Origin: Candidatus Margulisiibacteriota bacterium | GTDB lineage: Bacteria > Margulisbacteria > WOR-1 > JAHJIW01 | Assembly (NCBI GenBank): GCA_018823125.1 | Contig: JAHJIW010000011.1 | Span: 1-64,000 of the forward strand | Length of the DNA stretch: 64,000 nt | Reading direction: 5' to 3' | Part shown: positions 33,657-41,648 of the stretch, one piece after another | Layout: every line of letters begins with the position of its first letter | Numbering within the stretch: position 1 is the first letter of the stretch | Position numbers and translations under genes: made by a program | The notes under the pieces: model-generated | Told to the model about the DNA's origin: nothing | Seen by the model: only the letters and a program-made list of their open reading frames with translations | Database searches by the model: none

Positions 33657-35279
33657 TTACGGTTGACTCCTTCCCACTAAGATACATTTGATCTGAAAAT
33701 CATAAGTGGGAACCGAATAAGCATCTGACTCGCTGAGAAAAACCAAATCAATGGTTTCAAAGTACTGACTGCGGCTTAACCGCTGATAAAAATTAGCAAC
33801 TCCAATTTTCTTTTTGCCTTTAACCACTACCCCATCGATTAACAACAAACTGGTATTGTTATCGTATTTGACGCTCTTGAAATATACATCCTGAGGAGTG
33901 ATGCGATCCAGCTCCTGCATGACCAGCGGAAAACGATAAAGTGCGCCGTACTTTGAAATATCCAGCTTTGGAATTTCTCCTTTTATTTCTGCAAGCACCT
34001 TACTCAATTTAACTTTTTGAGAGCTGTATTCTTGCTGCAAAGATTGATAACTTTTAACTAAATTTTCACGCTGGGCTTCAAACCAACCGAAAACCACCGT
34101 TAAAACCAGTAAATAAACAAAAATAAAAGAAATATACACCAGCCAGCGGCGGTTAAATCTTTCGACAATTTTTGAAAATAAGGGGGTAACATTGATTGAA
34201 AGGACGCCTTTTTTCTCTTCGGGCATCAGGCTTAATTGATCGGCCCCGGACAAAGCCGCCCCCATCGCCAGGGTCAAAGCCGGCTTATCTTCGGCAAAGC
34301 CCTCTACCTCAGACGAAACTTCAGGTTCTACTAACGCAACGTCCGCTCCCAGCTGCTGCTTTAAGTATTGAACCAGGTTTTTAGTTTTGGATCCGCCGCC
34401 GCTGATCAATACTTTGGTAAATTCGGTGTCATCGCCGATTTCGGCGCGATAATAATCAAACGTATTCCAGATTTCTCCGGTTAATTTTTCGAGAGCCGGG
34501 CGCATCAACCCCAAAAGCTCGGCCGCCGGAACCCCGGATTCCTTAGAATATTCTTCCAGATGAAACGGGATGCCAAATTTATCTTTAATTTCTTCAGCAC
34601 GCTTATAATCAAGTTCGAGCGGGCCTTGTTCGGTTTGAACCGCCCCGACCATCGCCTGAGTAATATCATCTCCTCCGACAGTAACTTCGCGGGCAAAAAC
34701 CACTTGTCCTTCTTTAATCAACAGAATTAAACTCGAATATTTGCCTAAATATATAGCAGCTGAAGGTTGGGCCTGCTCTTTGGCTAAAATATTTCTTAAG
34801 GCAGTGGAAGGAGGAACCACATTTTTAACGGATAGTCCGGTCGCATTAATCGCTTCTACTACATTTAATATATTGGGACGCGGCACCGCGGCCACAAAAT
34901 ACAAACTGGATTGGCGGTCGCCCGATCTTTTAATTTTATAATAATCGACAATAATATCTTTAAAAGAAAAAGGCAAAACGGCTTTAAGTTTGAAGCGCAA
35001 AGCTGAGGATACATCCCCTGCCGCCATTTCGGGAAGTTCAAGCAGTTTATATATGGTATCCGCCCCAAAAATCACCACGTGGGCATCTTTAGTATGGATC
35101 TTTTTGAGTTTAATGCCGGAGAGTAAGGTTTTGACTTGAGAATGAGGCTCGGCAGACTCTTCGCGTGGAAGATAATTGACTAAATAATTTAATACCTTAA
35201 GCTTACCAGCTTGGTGTTCTAGTTCAACAACTTTTAGCGCACCGGGCGCTAGGTGTATGCCTAGTTTTTTATTTGTCAT
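33657..35279 (-). CDS. PilM-PilN fusion protein
   Basis: Residues about 1-350 are PilM, an actin-like ATPase fold (KKLGIHLAPGALKVVEL, phosphate loops near VTVGGDDITQAM, VLISGGGSKTKNL, LTLAMGAALSG). Residues about 365-540 are PilN: the INVTPLF motif that normally forms the N-terminus of PilN, a transmembrane helix (LVYISFIFVYLLVLTVVFGWF), a coiled coil and a PilN C-terminal domain. The two are separate proteins in model pili and interact through that same peptide, so fusion fixes the contact. No stop codon or frameshift separates them. Next gene is pilO. Confidence 0.9.
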   Translation of the reverse strand: MTNKKLGIHLAPGALKVVELEHQAGKLKVLNYLVNYLPREESAEPHSQVKTLLSGIKLKKIHTKDAHVVIFGADTIYKLLELPEMAAGDVSSALRFKLKAVLPFSFKDIIVDYYKIKRSGDRQSSLYFVAAVPRPNILNVVEAINATGLSVKNVVPPSTALRNILAKEQAQPSAAIYLGKYSSLILLIKEGQVVFAREVTVGGDDITQAMVGAVQTEQGPLELDYKRAEEIKDKFGIPFHLEEYSKESGVPAAELLGLMRPALEKLTGEIWNTFDYYRAEIGDDTEFTKVLISGGGSKTKNLVQYLKQQLGADVALVEPEVSSEVEGFAEDKPALTLAMGAALSGADQLSLMPEEKKGVLSINVTPLFSKIVERFNRRWLVYISFIFVYLLVLTVVFGWFEAQRENLVKSYQSLQQEYSSQKVKLSKVLAEIKGEIPKLDISKYGALYRFPLVMQELDRITPQDVYFKSVKYDNNTSLLLIDGVVVKGKKKIGVANFYQRLSRSQYFETIDLVFLSESDAYSVPTYDFQIKCILVGRSQP

Positions 35280-35365
35280 TTATTTTCTTTAAATAAAAAT
35301 TTACGATTCTAATCAAAGTTTACACCACAAAATTACTATATTCAAGCCAAAAATTATCAGCTTTT

Positions 35366-36502
35366 TCAATATAGTTCGGACCATTCGGATATGGTAACAA
35401 TAAACCCTTCGGATCCCGTAACGCCAACAATGGAATCAATATCAACTACATCTGCCACATAAGTAATAGATGCATTATTTTCCACGTCTATGTCCCCCGC
35501 AATAATAATTCCTTCAAACACCGCATTATTAGTTATCGTGACTGTTCCCTCCGCAAAAATAAAACCATAGACCGAGGAGTTATTGGATAAATCAACATCT
35601 CCCGGCGTTAAAAATACAGTACCCTCTCCTACCACCACCGATCCCGCTTCAATATTATTTCCAACTTCAAAGCCAATCGAAGAAAACCAAACGCCGTTAT
35701 TACCAATGGTTGAATTATTTTTTATGGTGACAAATCCATCCGCAATTACGGTTAGCTTATTTCCCAGGGCGACATTATTGGAAACCAGGACGGTTCCGGT
35801 GGCGACAATGGTGGCGCTGCCGGTCACGGTTATATTTGCTCCGTTATTAAAAGTTACATTGCCATTGACATAATACCAACCAGACATGGCGCCGCTATCG
35901 TAACCTACAGCTCCCGCCGGAAAAGTAGAGGCAATAGTGATTTGTCCGTCATAATAGGTGGTATCCAGATCCGGAGGATCAGGCGGAGGAGCAATATTAT
36001 CGTTTACTTCTCCTGAAATACTGGCACCCGGATCAATCGTAATGTCCCCCATAGCACTAATATCGCCGGTAATATCCGCCTTATCAATCGTGATGGACCC
36101 CAAAGCATATAAAGCACCACCCCCCAGCGGAATTTCTTCCTGCAAAAGCTCAACCTGAATTCCTCTTTGATAGGTAATGCCTTCACTCGTCACTATGCCG
36201 TATGATATTAAACTAATGGCATCTTCAGTTGCATTGGCAGTGCTAAGCGTAAAACAGCCCCCGCCAAAAGTTTTAGTAAAAGGAAAGCCCATCTCTGCCG
36301 ACCAGTCAGAATACGAGGTAAGATATTTTATTCCATAGGCCTTTCCCGCTTCGGCAATGTAAAAGGCTTTATTATAACGGTACTCACTAATCGCCATGCG
36401 GCTTTCGTAAAAAAGCAATGAAACAAAGACCGCGGCCAATCCTCCCAGGACAATAATAATGTAAACGGTTGCCAAAAGCGCAAAGCCCTTATTTTTTTTC
36501 AT
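35366..36502 (-). CDS. PilX-like pilus protein with beta-helix/bactofilin-like repeats
   Basis: A 378-residue protein. The N-terminus (KKNKGFALLATVYIIIVLGGLAAVFVSLLFYESRMA...YIAEAG) is the PilX_N pattern with one membrane helix. After about residue 125 it has short repeated strands with I/V-x-G/N turns (ITIDKADITGDISAMGDITIDPGASISGEV; VFLTPGDVDLSNNSSVYGFIFAEGTVTITNN), resembling bactofilins or a beta-helix. Probably a minor pilus component, possibly a tip adhesin or polymer-forming part. Its start overlaps the GspJ-like gene by four bases. Confidence 0.75.
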   Translation of the reverse strand: MKKNKGFALLATVYIIIVLGGLAAVFVSLLFYESRMAISEYRYNKAFYIAEAGKAYGIKYLTSYSDWSAEMGFPFTKTFGGGCFTLSTANATEDAISLISYGIVTSEGITYQRGIQVELLQEEIPLGGGALYALGSITIDKADITGDISAMGDITIDPGASISGEVNDNIAPPPDPPDLDTTYYDGQITIASTFPAGAVGYDSGAMSGWYYVNGNVTFNNGANITVTGSATIVATGTVLVSNNVALGNKLTVIADGFVTIKNNSTIGNNGVWFSSIGFEVGNNIEAGSVVVGEGTVFLTPGDVDLSNNSSVYGFIFAEGTVTITNNAVFEGIIIAGDIDVENNASITYVADVVDIDSIVGVTGSEGFIVTISEWSELY

Positions 36503-36981
36503 TCGTTTCTGATCCTTGCCGAAGATTGTAATCGAATGCGATTGTCTCCGTCCTCAACGATCAATTTGATTCGAACCGACCGAATATCTGCGCGGGTAGC
36601 AGTAACGGCCCCGCTTTCGTCCAAATATTCAAACTCCAGCCCTCCCGGATTTTTTAGATGCTCCAGCAAAACTAAATCATTACGCTCCAAATTGGTTCCA
36701 TCCTGCTGGTAATTAATGGTGCTATCTTCAATATCCATAAATTCGTATTCCGTAGAGGTAAAAGTAATAATACTTGAAGCTGTATGGTCCTTGGTTCTTC
36801 TGATTTCGCGTACCATGCGCTTAATGGCGCCCCGCGTTTCCATCATTAATGTTTTTTGACTGCCCACAAATAAATAAATATTAATTCCGGTATTAATTAC
36901 AAACGAGAAAGCTCCTACCAAAATCCCGGCAATTACGATGGCCATAATTAATTCAACTAAAGTAAAGCCTTTTTTATTCAT
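36499..36981 (-). CDS. Prepilin-like protein (GspJ/PilW type)
   Basis: 160 residues with the prepilin peptidase site NKKGFTLVELIMAIVIAG (cleavage before Phe, Glu at +5) at the N-terminus and a long hydrophobic helix. The body (RGAIKRMVREIRRTKDHTASSIITFTSTEYEFMDIEDSTINYQ) resembles GspJ/PilW minor pseudopilins. Overlaps both neighbours by a few bases (eight with the upstream gene), so it is part of a tightly coupled minor pilin operon. Confidence 0.85.
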   Translation of the reverse strand: MNKKGFTLVELIMAIVIAGILVGAFSFVINTGINIYLFVGSQKTLMMETRGAIKRMVREIRRTKDHTASSIITFTSTEYEFMDIEDSTINYQQDGTNLERNDLVLLEHLKNPGGLEFEYLDESGAVTATRADIRSVRIKLIVEDGDNRIRLQSSARIRNE

Positions 36982-37378
36982 TTGATATATCCGTAACTAA
37001 AGTTATTACTTCTATCGAAGCCGGCAAAAGCCCGGAACTCACATAAACCGCAATTTTTTTATAACCCGCATCGATCCCAACCACCTGATCCAGGGCTTCA
37101 AAAGAAACAAAATTTACCACCACTTGCCCGCTAAAATCGCTAAAATCTCCGCCAAAAGAAAACGGCGCTTCAGAAACAATATTAGCATAACTTTTACTGC
37201 TAACTTCTTCCAGCTTACTGTTCGCTAAGTGGGCCGCCATGCTGACGGCCTCTAAATCTACGTTGCGGGTAGCAACATTGAGAAAAATTGCAATTATTGA
37301 ATAAACCGCGATCCCGGCGATCACGATCGTCATAATTAATTCGATGATGGTAAATCCTTTTTTAGCTTGTTTTACCAT
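36974..37378 (-). CDS. Prepilin-like protein (GspI/PilV type)
   Basis: 134 residues; prepilin signal KKGFTIIELIMTIVIAG followed by AVYSIIAIFLNVATRNVDLEAVSMAAHLANSKLEEV, the region typical of GspI/PilV minor pilins. Overlaps the GspH-like gene by seven bases and the GspJ-like gene by eight bases. Confidence 0.83.
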   Translation of the reverse strand: MVKQAKKGFTIIELIMTIVIAGIAVYSIIAIFLNVATRNVDLEAVSMAAHLANSKLEEVSSKSYANIVSEAPFSFGGDFSDFSGQVVVNFVSFEALDQVVGIDAGYKKIAVYVSSGLLPASIEVITLVTDISNE

Positions 37379-37902
37379 TCGACGTACACCCTTCCGGTTT
37401 CCGGCGCCACCCTAACATAAATTGACGGAGATGATCCCCCACACCCAAACCATCCCCCGCCGTAATTTAATTCTACCGTAAAAGTAGAAGCAAAAGGTGA
37501 ACCATTTTTATCATCGTAAGGAACTCCCAGCGGACTAAATTCTATCTTATCGGATATTCCAGTTACCGAATCAATTTCAACATCCTGAAATTCTGCCGGT
37601 AAGTCCACCGCAAAATTCTGTGATGGATCTTCTGGTTTTTTAATCACGGTATCGGTTGACCCGTCGGTTACATACACTTCATATTCCTCATCCCAGGTAT
37701 CAAACTTCACCCCGTGCCATTGAGAACTACTCAACGCCAAATTTTTTGCGTAACGGAGATCGGCAGCAACTTTTTCGGCCGCGGCATAAAGATTTTGATT
37801 GGGCAAAGAATCGAGAGAGATAAAACCAACCGCAGCCACAATACCTAAGAGGACCATCACAATTACCAGTTCAATCAAGGTGAAGGCTTGTTTACGCTTC
37901 AT
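37372..37902 (-). CDS. Prepilin-like protein (GspH/FimT type)
   Basis: 176 residues; prepilin signal KQAFTLIELVIVMVLLGIVAAVGF, then AAEKVAADLRYAKNLALSSSQWHGVKFD, the GspH/FimT signature. The C-terminal beta-rich domain ends in VAPETGRVYVEW, as is usual for the family. First of three overlapping minor pilin genes. A weak ribosome site is present. Confidence 0.87.
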   Translation of the reverse strand: MKRKQAFTLIELVIVMVLLGIVAAVGFISLDSLPNQNLYAAAEKVAADLRYAKNLALSSSQWHGVKFDTWDEEYEVYVTDGSTDTVIKKPEDPSQNFAVDLPAEFQDVEIDSVTGISDKIEFSPLGVPYDDKNGSPFASTFTVELNYGGGWFGCGGSSPSIYVRVAPETGRVYVEW

Positions 37903-37951
37903 GCACGGATTTTAACACCTTAAATTTGAGATAGCAATCTGAAAAATTAAA

Positions 37952-38317
37952 CTACATAAAAGTGCGGGATGCATCGTTGGATTCGACCGATCCGGTAGAT
38001 GAATAGTATACCCACCCGCCCGTGCCGTCATAAGCATCGACTACACTATTTCCCGATGGAGCAAGTTGATTTTTGGGCATAACTCCCTCCAGAAACATAC
38101 TCTCCACAATTTCAACAGGATATCCAGGTGATCCCGCTATCGCATTTTCGGCATAGGCAAAGGCAATCGCCGCCCGCATGCTGCAGATGGATGCTTTGGT
38201 GGCATCCAGCTCCGCCGTAGCAGACAAATCAACGTAGCGGATCATGCCAATGGTAGCTAAAATGCCTAAAATCACAATAACGATAACTAATTCGATGAGG
38301 GTAAAACCTTTTTTCAT
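37952..38317 (-). CDS. Type IV pilin, paralogue 2 (121 aa)
   Basis: Prepilin with MKKGFTLIELVIVIVILGILATIGMIRYVDLSATAELDATKAS and a small beta domain ending in GGWVYYSSTGSVESNDASRTFM. It is clearly a duplicate of the next pilin upstream: many positions are identical and the C-terminal motif is shared. It has one Cys (near residue 43) that the paralogue lacks, and a Met-Phe-Leu-Glu stretch in place of Leu-Phe-Val-Glu. It lies downstream of the terminator that follows paralogue 1, so it is probably expressed at a lower level. Confidence 0.88.
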   Translation of the reverse strand: MKKGFTLIELVIVIVILGILATIGMIRYVDLSATAELDATKASICSMRAAIAFAYAENAIAGSPGYPVEIVESMFLEGVMPKNQLAPSGNSVVDAYDGTGGWVYYSSTGSVESNDASRTFM

Positions 38318-38359
38318 GAAATTGATCTTAACATTTCAGATTTTATTATTCAACCAAAT

Positions 38360-38388
38360 AAAAAGCCCAGCTTAAAGCCAGGCTTTTT
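38360..38388 (-). terminator. Terminator after pilin paralogue 1
   Basis: On the minus strand AAAAAGCCTGGC and GCTGGGCTTTTT form a 12-bp stem, with G-U pairs, around five bases and ending in a T-run. It separates the two pilin genes, favouring strong expression of the first one. Confidence 0.8.
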
Positions 38389-38409
38389 AAAGATATATCT
38401 TTAACGTCA

Positions 38410-38778
38410 CTACATTTGAGTTCGAGCTGCGTCGTTGGATTCAAGTGTTCCGGAAGCTGAATAATACACCCATCCACCGAGTCCATCGTACGCGCCAACT
38501 ACAGTATTACTTGATGGAGTAAGCTGGTTGGTTGGTACCACATTTTCTACGAACAAGCTTCCGGTAATACTGGCAGGATAAGCTGCTGTTCCGGCCGCTG
38601 CCGCTTCAGCATAAGCTACGGCAACTGCCGCACGGATACTTCCCATAGAAGCTTTGGTTGCATTAAGTTTTGCCATCGAAGACAAATCAACATACCTTGG
38701 AATAGCTATGGCAGCCAAAATACCTAAAATAACAATTACCATAACCAACTCGATAAGCGTAAAACCGCGTTTTTTCAT
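38410..38778 (-). CDS. pilA: Type IV pilin, probable major pilin (122 aa)
   Basis: Prepilin with the short leader MKKRG, cleavage before FTLIELVMVIVILGILAAIAIPRYVDLS, Glu at +5, a helical spine and a compact beta domain. A strong Shine-Dalgarno (ggggaggtg) and a terminator directly after suggest high expression and a major pilin role. It follows pilB and pilC in the same direction. pilA naming is by position and composition. Confidence 0.9.
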   Translation of the reverse strand: MKKRGFTLIELVMVIVILGILAAIAIPRYVDLSSMAKLNATKASMGSIRAAVAVAYAEAAAAGTAAYPASITGSLFVENVVPTNQLTPSSNTVVGAYDGLGGWVYYSASGTLESNDAARTQM

Positions 38779-38842
38779 TGTTCACCTCCCCTTAAAAAAA
38801 AATTATACTCTTGCGCCTGTACATGTCAAGCAAAATATTGAA

Positions 38843-40075
38843 TTAATGCGTATAAAGCTGCATCACACTCCACATCGGTAAAAATATCCCCAGAGCTAAG
38901 AGAGCCACAAATAATGCCATAAAAAAGATTAAGAATGGCTCAAGTAACGTCATTAAATTGCCAATGGTATAGTCGGTTTCTTCGTTAAAATACTCGGCGC
39001 TCTTCATTAACATATTTTCTAGACTTCCTGATTTTTCTCCGATGGCCACCATATGAATTGAGCTCGGCGGAAAAATTGGGAAATCTTTCATCCCGTCGGA
39101 CAAAGATACTCCGCCGATCACTTTTTCTTTAATTTGAGAGATGGCATTGGCGATCACCATATTATCCGCCGTATCTGCGGTAATTTCCAAACCGTCAACA
39201 ATCGGAATGCCGCTGCTGATCATGGCCGAAAGCATGGTGAAAAACCTGGCTAAAGAAATTTTGGTGATCAGCATTCCAAAAACCGGCAATTTTAAAGTTA
39301 GCTGGTCAAAACGCAGCCTGCCGGCCGGCGTTTTGCGATAGGTTCTTAATGCAAAGTAACCTCCACAGAATATAATGATAATCAACCACCAATAATGGAC
39401 CGCTACATAATTAATCCATAAAAGAATACGCGTGGGTAAAGGCAGCTTGGTCTTAAATGAAGAAAAAACCGAACTAAACTTAGGAATAATGGCTACTACG
39501 GCAAAAATAAAAGCAATAATTAAGACCGAAAAAACCATAATCGGATAACGCAGCGCACCGTGGAGCTTGGATTGCATTTGAGTTTCTTTTTCTAAATAAG
39601 TTGAAATTCTTTTTAAAACGCTGTCCATGGCCCCGGCTTTCTCCCCCGCCGCCACCATGGCCACAATTAAATCCGAAAAAACGTCCGGATATTTTGCCAG
39701 GGATCCCGAAAAAGTATTACCGCCGGCAACGTCATCTTTAATTTTAATAATGATCTTTCTGATTTTTTCATCGTTAAATTGTTCTTCCATGGCCACTAAC
39801 GCATCAAACAAAGGCACCCCGGCCGAAAAAAGAGCAGAAAGCTGTCTGAAGAATATACTTAAATCGCGGGTTTTCATCTTGCGGAATTTAAAAATATTTA
39901 TAAGGGTTATTCCTAATTTTGAGAAATCAATCGTATCTTTTTCTTCATCAATGCTAATCGTGGTAAAACCTTTAGCATGTAAACCACTGGCGACCTCATC
40001 TAAGGAGGCCGCTTCAATGGCCTCCTGAATCATTTTGCCGTCCTGATCAATTGCTTTATATCTAAATTTGCTCAA
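38843..40075 (-). CDS. pilC: Type IV pilus inner-membrane platform protein PilC
   Basis: A 410-residue protein with two T2SSF domains. The first contains FFRQLSALFSAGVPLFDALVAME and VAAGEKAGAMDSVLKRISTYLEKE; the second contains RFFTMLSAMISSGIPIVDGLEI and VAIGEKSGSLENMLMKSAEYFNEE. Three or so membrane helices follow the usual pattern, with one at the C-terminus. An N-terminal FRYKAIDQDGK segment is typical. Its start overlaps the end of pilB by 14 bases. Confidence 0.95.
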   Translation of the reverse strand: MSKFRYKAIDQDGKMIQEAIEAASLDEVASGLHAKGFTTISIDEEKDTIDFSKLGITLINIFKFRKMKTRDLSIFFRQLSALFSAGVPLFDALVAMEEQFNDEKIRKIIIKIKDDVAGGNTFSGSLAKYPDVFSDLIVAMVAAGEKAGAMDSVLKRISTYLEKETQMQSKLHGALRYPIMVFSVLIIAFIFAVVAIIPKFSSVFSSFKTKLPLPTRILLWINYVAVHYWWLIIIIFCGGYFALRTYRKTPAGRLRFDQLTLKLPVFGMLITKISLARFFTMLSAMISSGIPIVDGLEITADTADNMVIANAISQIKEKVIGGVSLSDGMKDFPIFPPSSIHMVAIGEKSGSLENMLMKSAEYFNEETDYTIGNLMTLLEPFLIFFMALFVALLALGIFLPMWSVMQLYTH

Positions 40076-41564
40076 GTTCAGTCACCCTTAAAACTTCGTC
40101 AATGGTAGTGATGCCGGCTTTTACCTTTTCCATACCGTCTTCTAAAAGTGTTTTCATGCCGCGAGAGATGGCATATTTTCGGATTTCATCCGACGAAACT
40201 TTACTGGTAATCATTTTACGGATCTCTTCATCAATAATTAAAAGCTCAAAGATGCCAACGCGGCCCCGGTAACCGGTATTTTTACAGGCTTTGCATCCCT
40301 TGCCGTGATTGACCGTTTTTATTTCCGGATATTTTTGCTTAACCGGCGCCGGTGCCGGAATTTTTTCTACACATTTATCACAAATCTTACGCACCAGGCG
40401 CTGGGCTAAAACTGCCTCTACAGAGGAAGAAATCAAAAAGGGTTCCACGCCCATATCAATTAAACGGGTCAGTGCTCCCGGAGCATCATTGGTATGTAAA
40501 CTGGAAAAAACCAAATGCCCCGTCATCGCAGATTGAATGGCAATACTGGCAGTTTCGATATCCCTAATTTCTCCGATAAAAATTATATCCGGATCCTGAC
40601 GCAAAATTGAACGCAAAGCAGAAGCAAAAGTAAGCCCGGCCTTTACGTTGACCTGCGCCTGGGTAACGCCCGGCAGCTCATATTCGATCGGGTCTTCAAC
40701 TGTCACCATATTTAATTCTTCGTTATTAACCACCGACAGCGCGGCGTATAAAGTAGTGGTTTTACCTGATCCGGTAGGTCCGGTAACTAAAACAATGCCG
40801 TGCGGCTTGCGGATCACCGCGGAAAACTTTTTTAAATTTTCTTTGGAAAAACCGATTTCCGCTAATTCGTACAGCATGGCGGACTTGTCTAAAATGCGGA
40901 GCACCATTTTTTCGCCGTAACTGGAAGGGAAAGAAGAAAGGCGGAGATCCACTTTTTTGCCTTCCTGGTCCACCTCAAAACGGCCGTCCTGGGGAACACG
41001 TGATTCGGCAATATTCATGTTTCCTAAAATCTTGATGCGGGAAATCACCGGCGCGTGCATATGCTTAGGCAAAGAAAGTTCTTCGTGCAGAACCCCGTCT
41101 ACGCGGTAGCGTACCCTTAAATCCTTGGCCTCGGGTTCGATATGAATATCGGAAGCCCTTTCCCGAATGGCCTGCGAAATAATTACGTCCACCAGTTTCA
41201 TGATGGGGGCTTCCGCCGCAACATCGAGCTTAGCTCTTTTACCGGTGGGCGGAACATAATCCTGGATGACCGTATCCACTGCTCCCGAAATCCCATAAAA
41301 TTCAGTGATGGCATCCTGGATATCATTTAAAGCCGCTTTTACTACCGAAAGATCCATTTTGGTGACCGAGCGCACTTCGTCTAAAGCACTAATGTTTTTG
41401 GGGTCGGCCATGGCAATGGTTAAGGTATCGCCAACTTTAAACAAGGGGATTAAATTGTGCTTACGCACCACAGAGGCAGGAATTAGATTTAAAAGCTTAG
41501 CATCGATCTTATAGCTAGCTAAATCTACTTCGGGAACCCGGTCATATTCATTTCTTCCGTGCAT
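40062..41564 (-). CDS. pilB: Type IV pilus extension ATPase PilB
   Basis: The 500-residue protein from ATG 41564 has the MshEN/T2SSE_N domain (LLNLIPASVVRKHNLIPLFKVGDTLTIAMADP) and the Walker A motif at about 262-270 (GPTGSGKTT). It also has the Asp box IFIGEIRDIETA, the His box HLVFSSLHTNDA and a tetracysteine zinc site (CDKC...CKAC). These distinguish PilB/GspE from PilT. A TTG ten codons upstream is open, but TTGACT-N17-TATAAT ends six bases before ATG 41564, so the transcript is probably leaderless. Heads the pilB-pilC-pilA unit. Confidence 0.95.
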   Translation of the reverse strand: MHGRNEYDRVPEVDLASYKIDAKLLNLIPASVVRKHNLIPLFKVGDTLTIAMADPKNISALDEVRSVTKMDLSVVKAALNDIQDAITEFYGISGAVDTVIQDYVPPTGKRAKLDVAAEAPIMKLVDVIISQAIRERASDIHIEPEAKDLRVRYRVDGVLHEELSLPKHMHAPVISRIKILGNMNIAESRVPQDGRFEVDQEGKKVDLRLSSFPSSYGEKMVLRILDKSAMLYELAEIGFSKENLKKFSAVIRKPHGIVLVTGPTGSGKTTTLYAALSVVNNEELNMVTVEDPIEYELPGVTQAQVNVKAGLTFASALRSILRQDPDIIFIGEIRDIETASIAIQSAMTGHLVFSSLHTNDAPGALTRLIDMGVEPFLISSSVEAVLAQRLVRKICDKCVEKIPAPAPVKQKYPEIKTVNHGKGCKACKNTGYRGRVGIFELLIIDEEIRKMITSKVSSDEIRKYAISRGMKTLLEDGMEKVKAGITTIDEVLRVTELEQI

Positions 41565-41570
41565 ACGCCA

Positions 41571-41599
41571 ATTATATTTTTTTAAACCCGGCAAGTCAA
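41571..41599 (-). promoter_or_regulatory. pilB promoter, leaderless geometry
   Basis: Minus-strand TTGACT (41599-41594), 17 bases, TATAAT (41576-41571), six bases (tggcgt) to the ATG at 41564, and no Shine-Dalgarno. It is arranged back to back with the promoter of the divergent histidine kinase. Confidence 0.85.
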
Positions 41600-41613
41600 G
41601 GTTTATGCAATTA

Positions 41614-41641
41614 TTGACTTCAAATCCGAAAAGTGTATAAT
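41614..41641 (+). promoter_or_regulatory. Histidine kinase promoter, leaderless geometry
   Basis: TTGACT (41614-41619), 16 bases, TATAAT (41636-41641), seven bases (aaatttt) to the ATG at 41649, and no Shine-Dalgarno. This and the pilB promoter are divergent, with their -35 boxes only 14 bases apart, so a regulator bound there could affect both. Confidence 0.85.
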
Positions 41642-41648
41642 AAATTTT

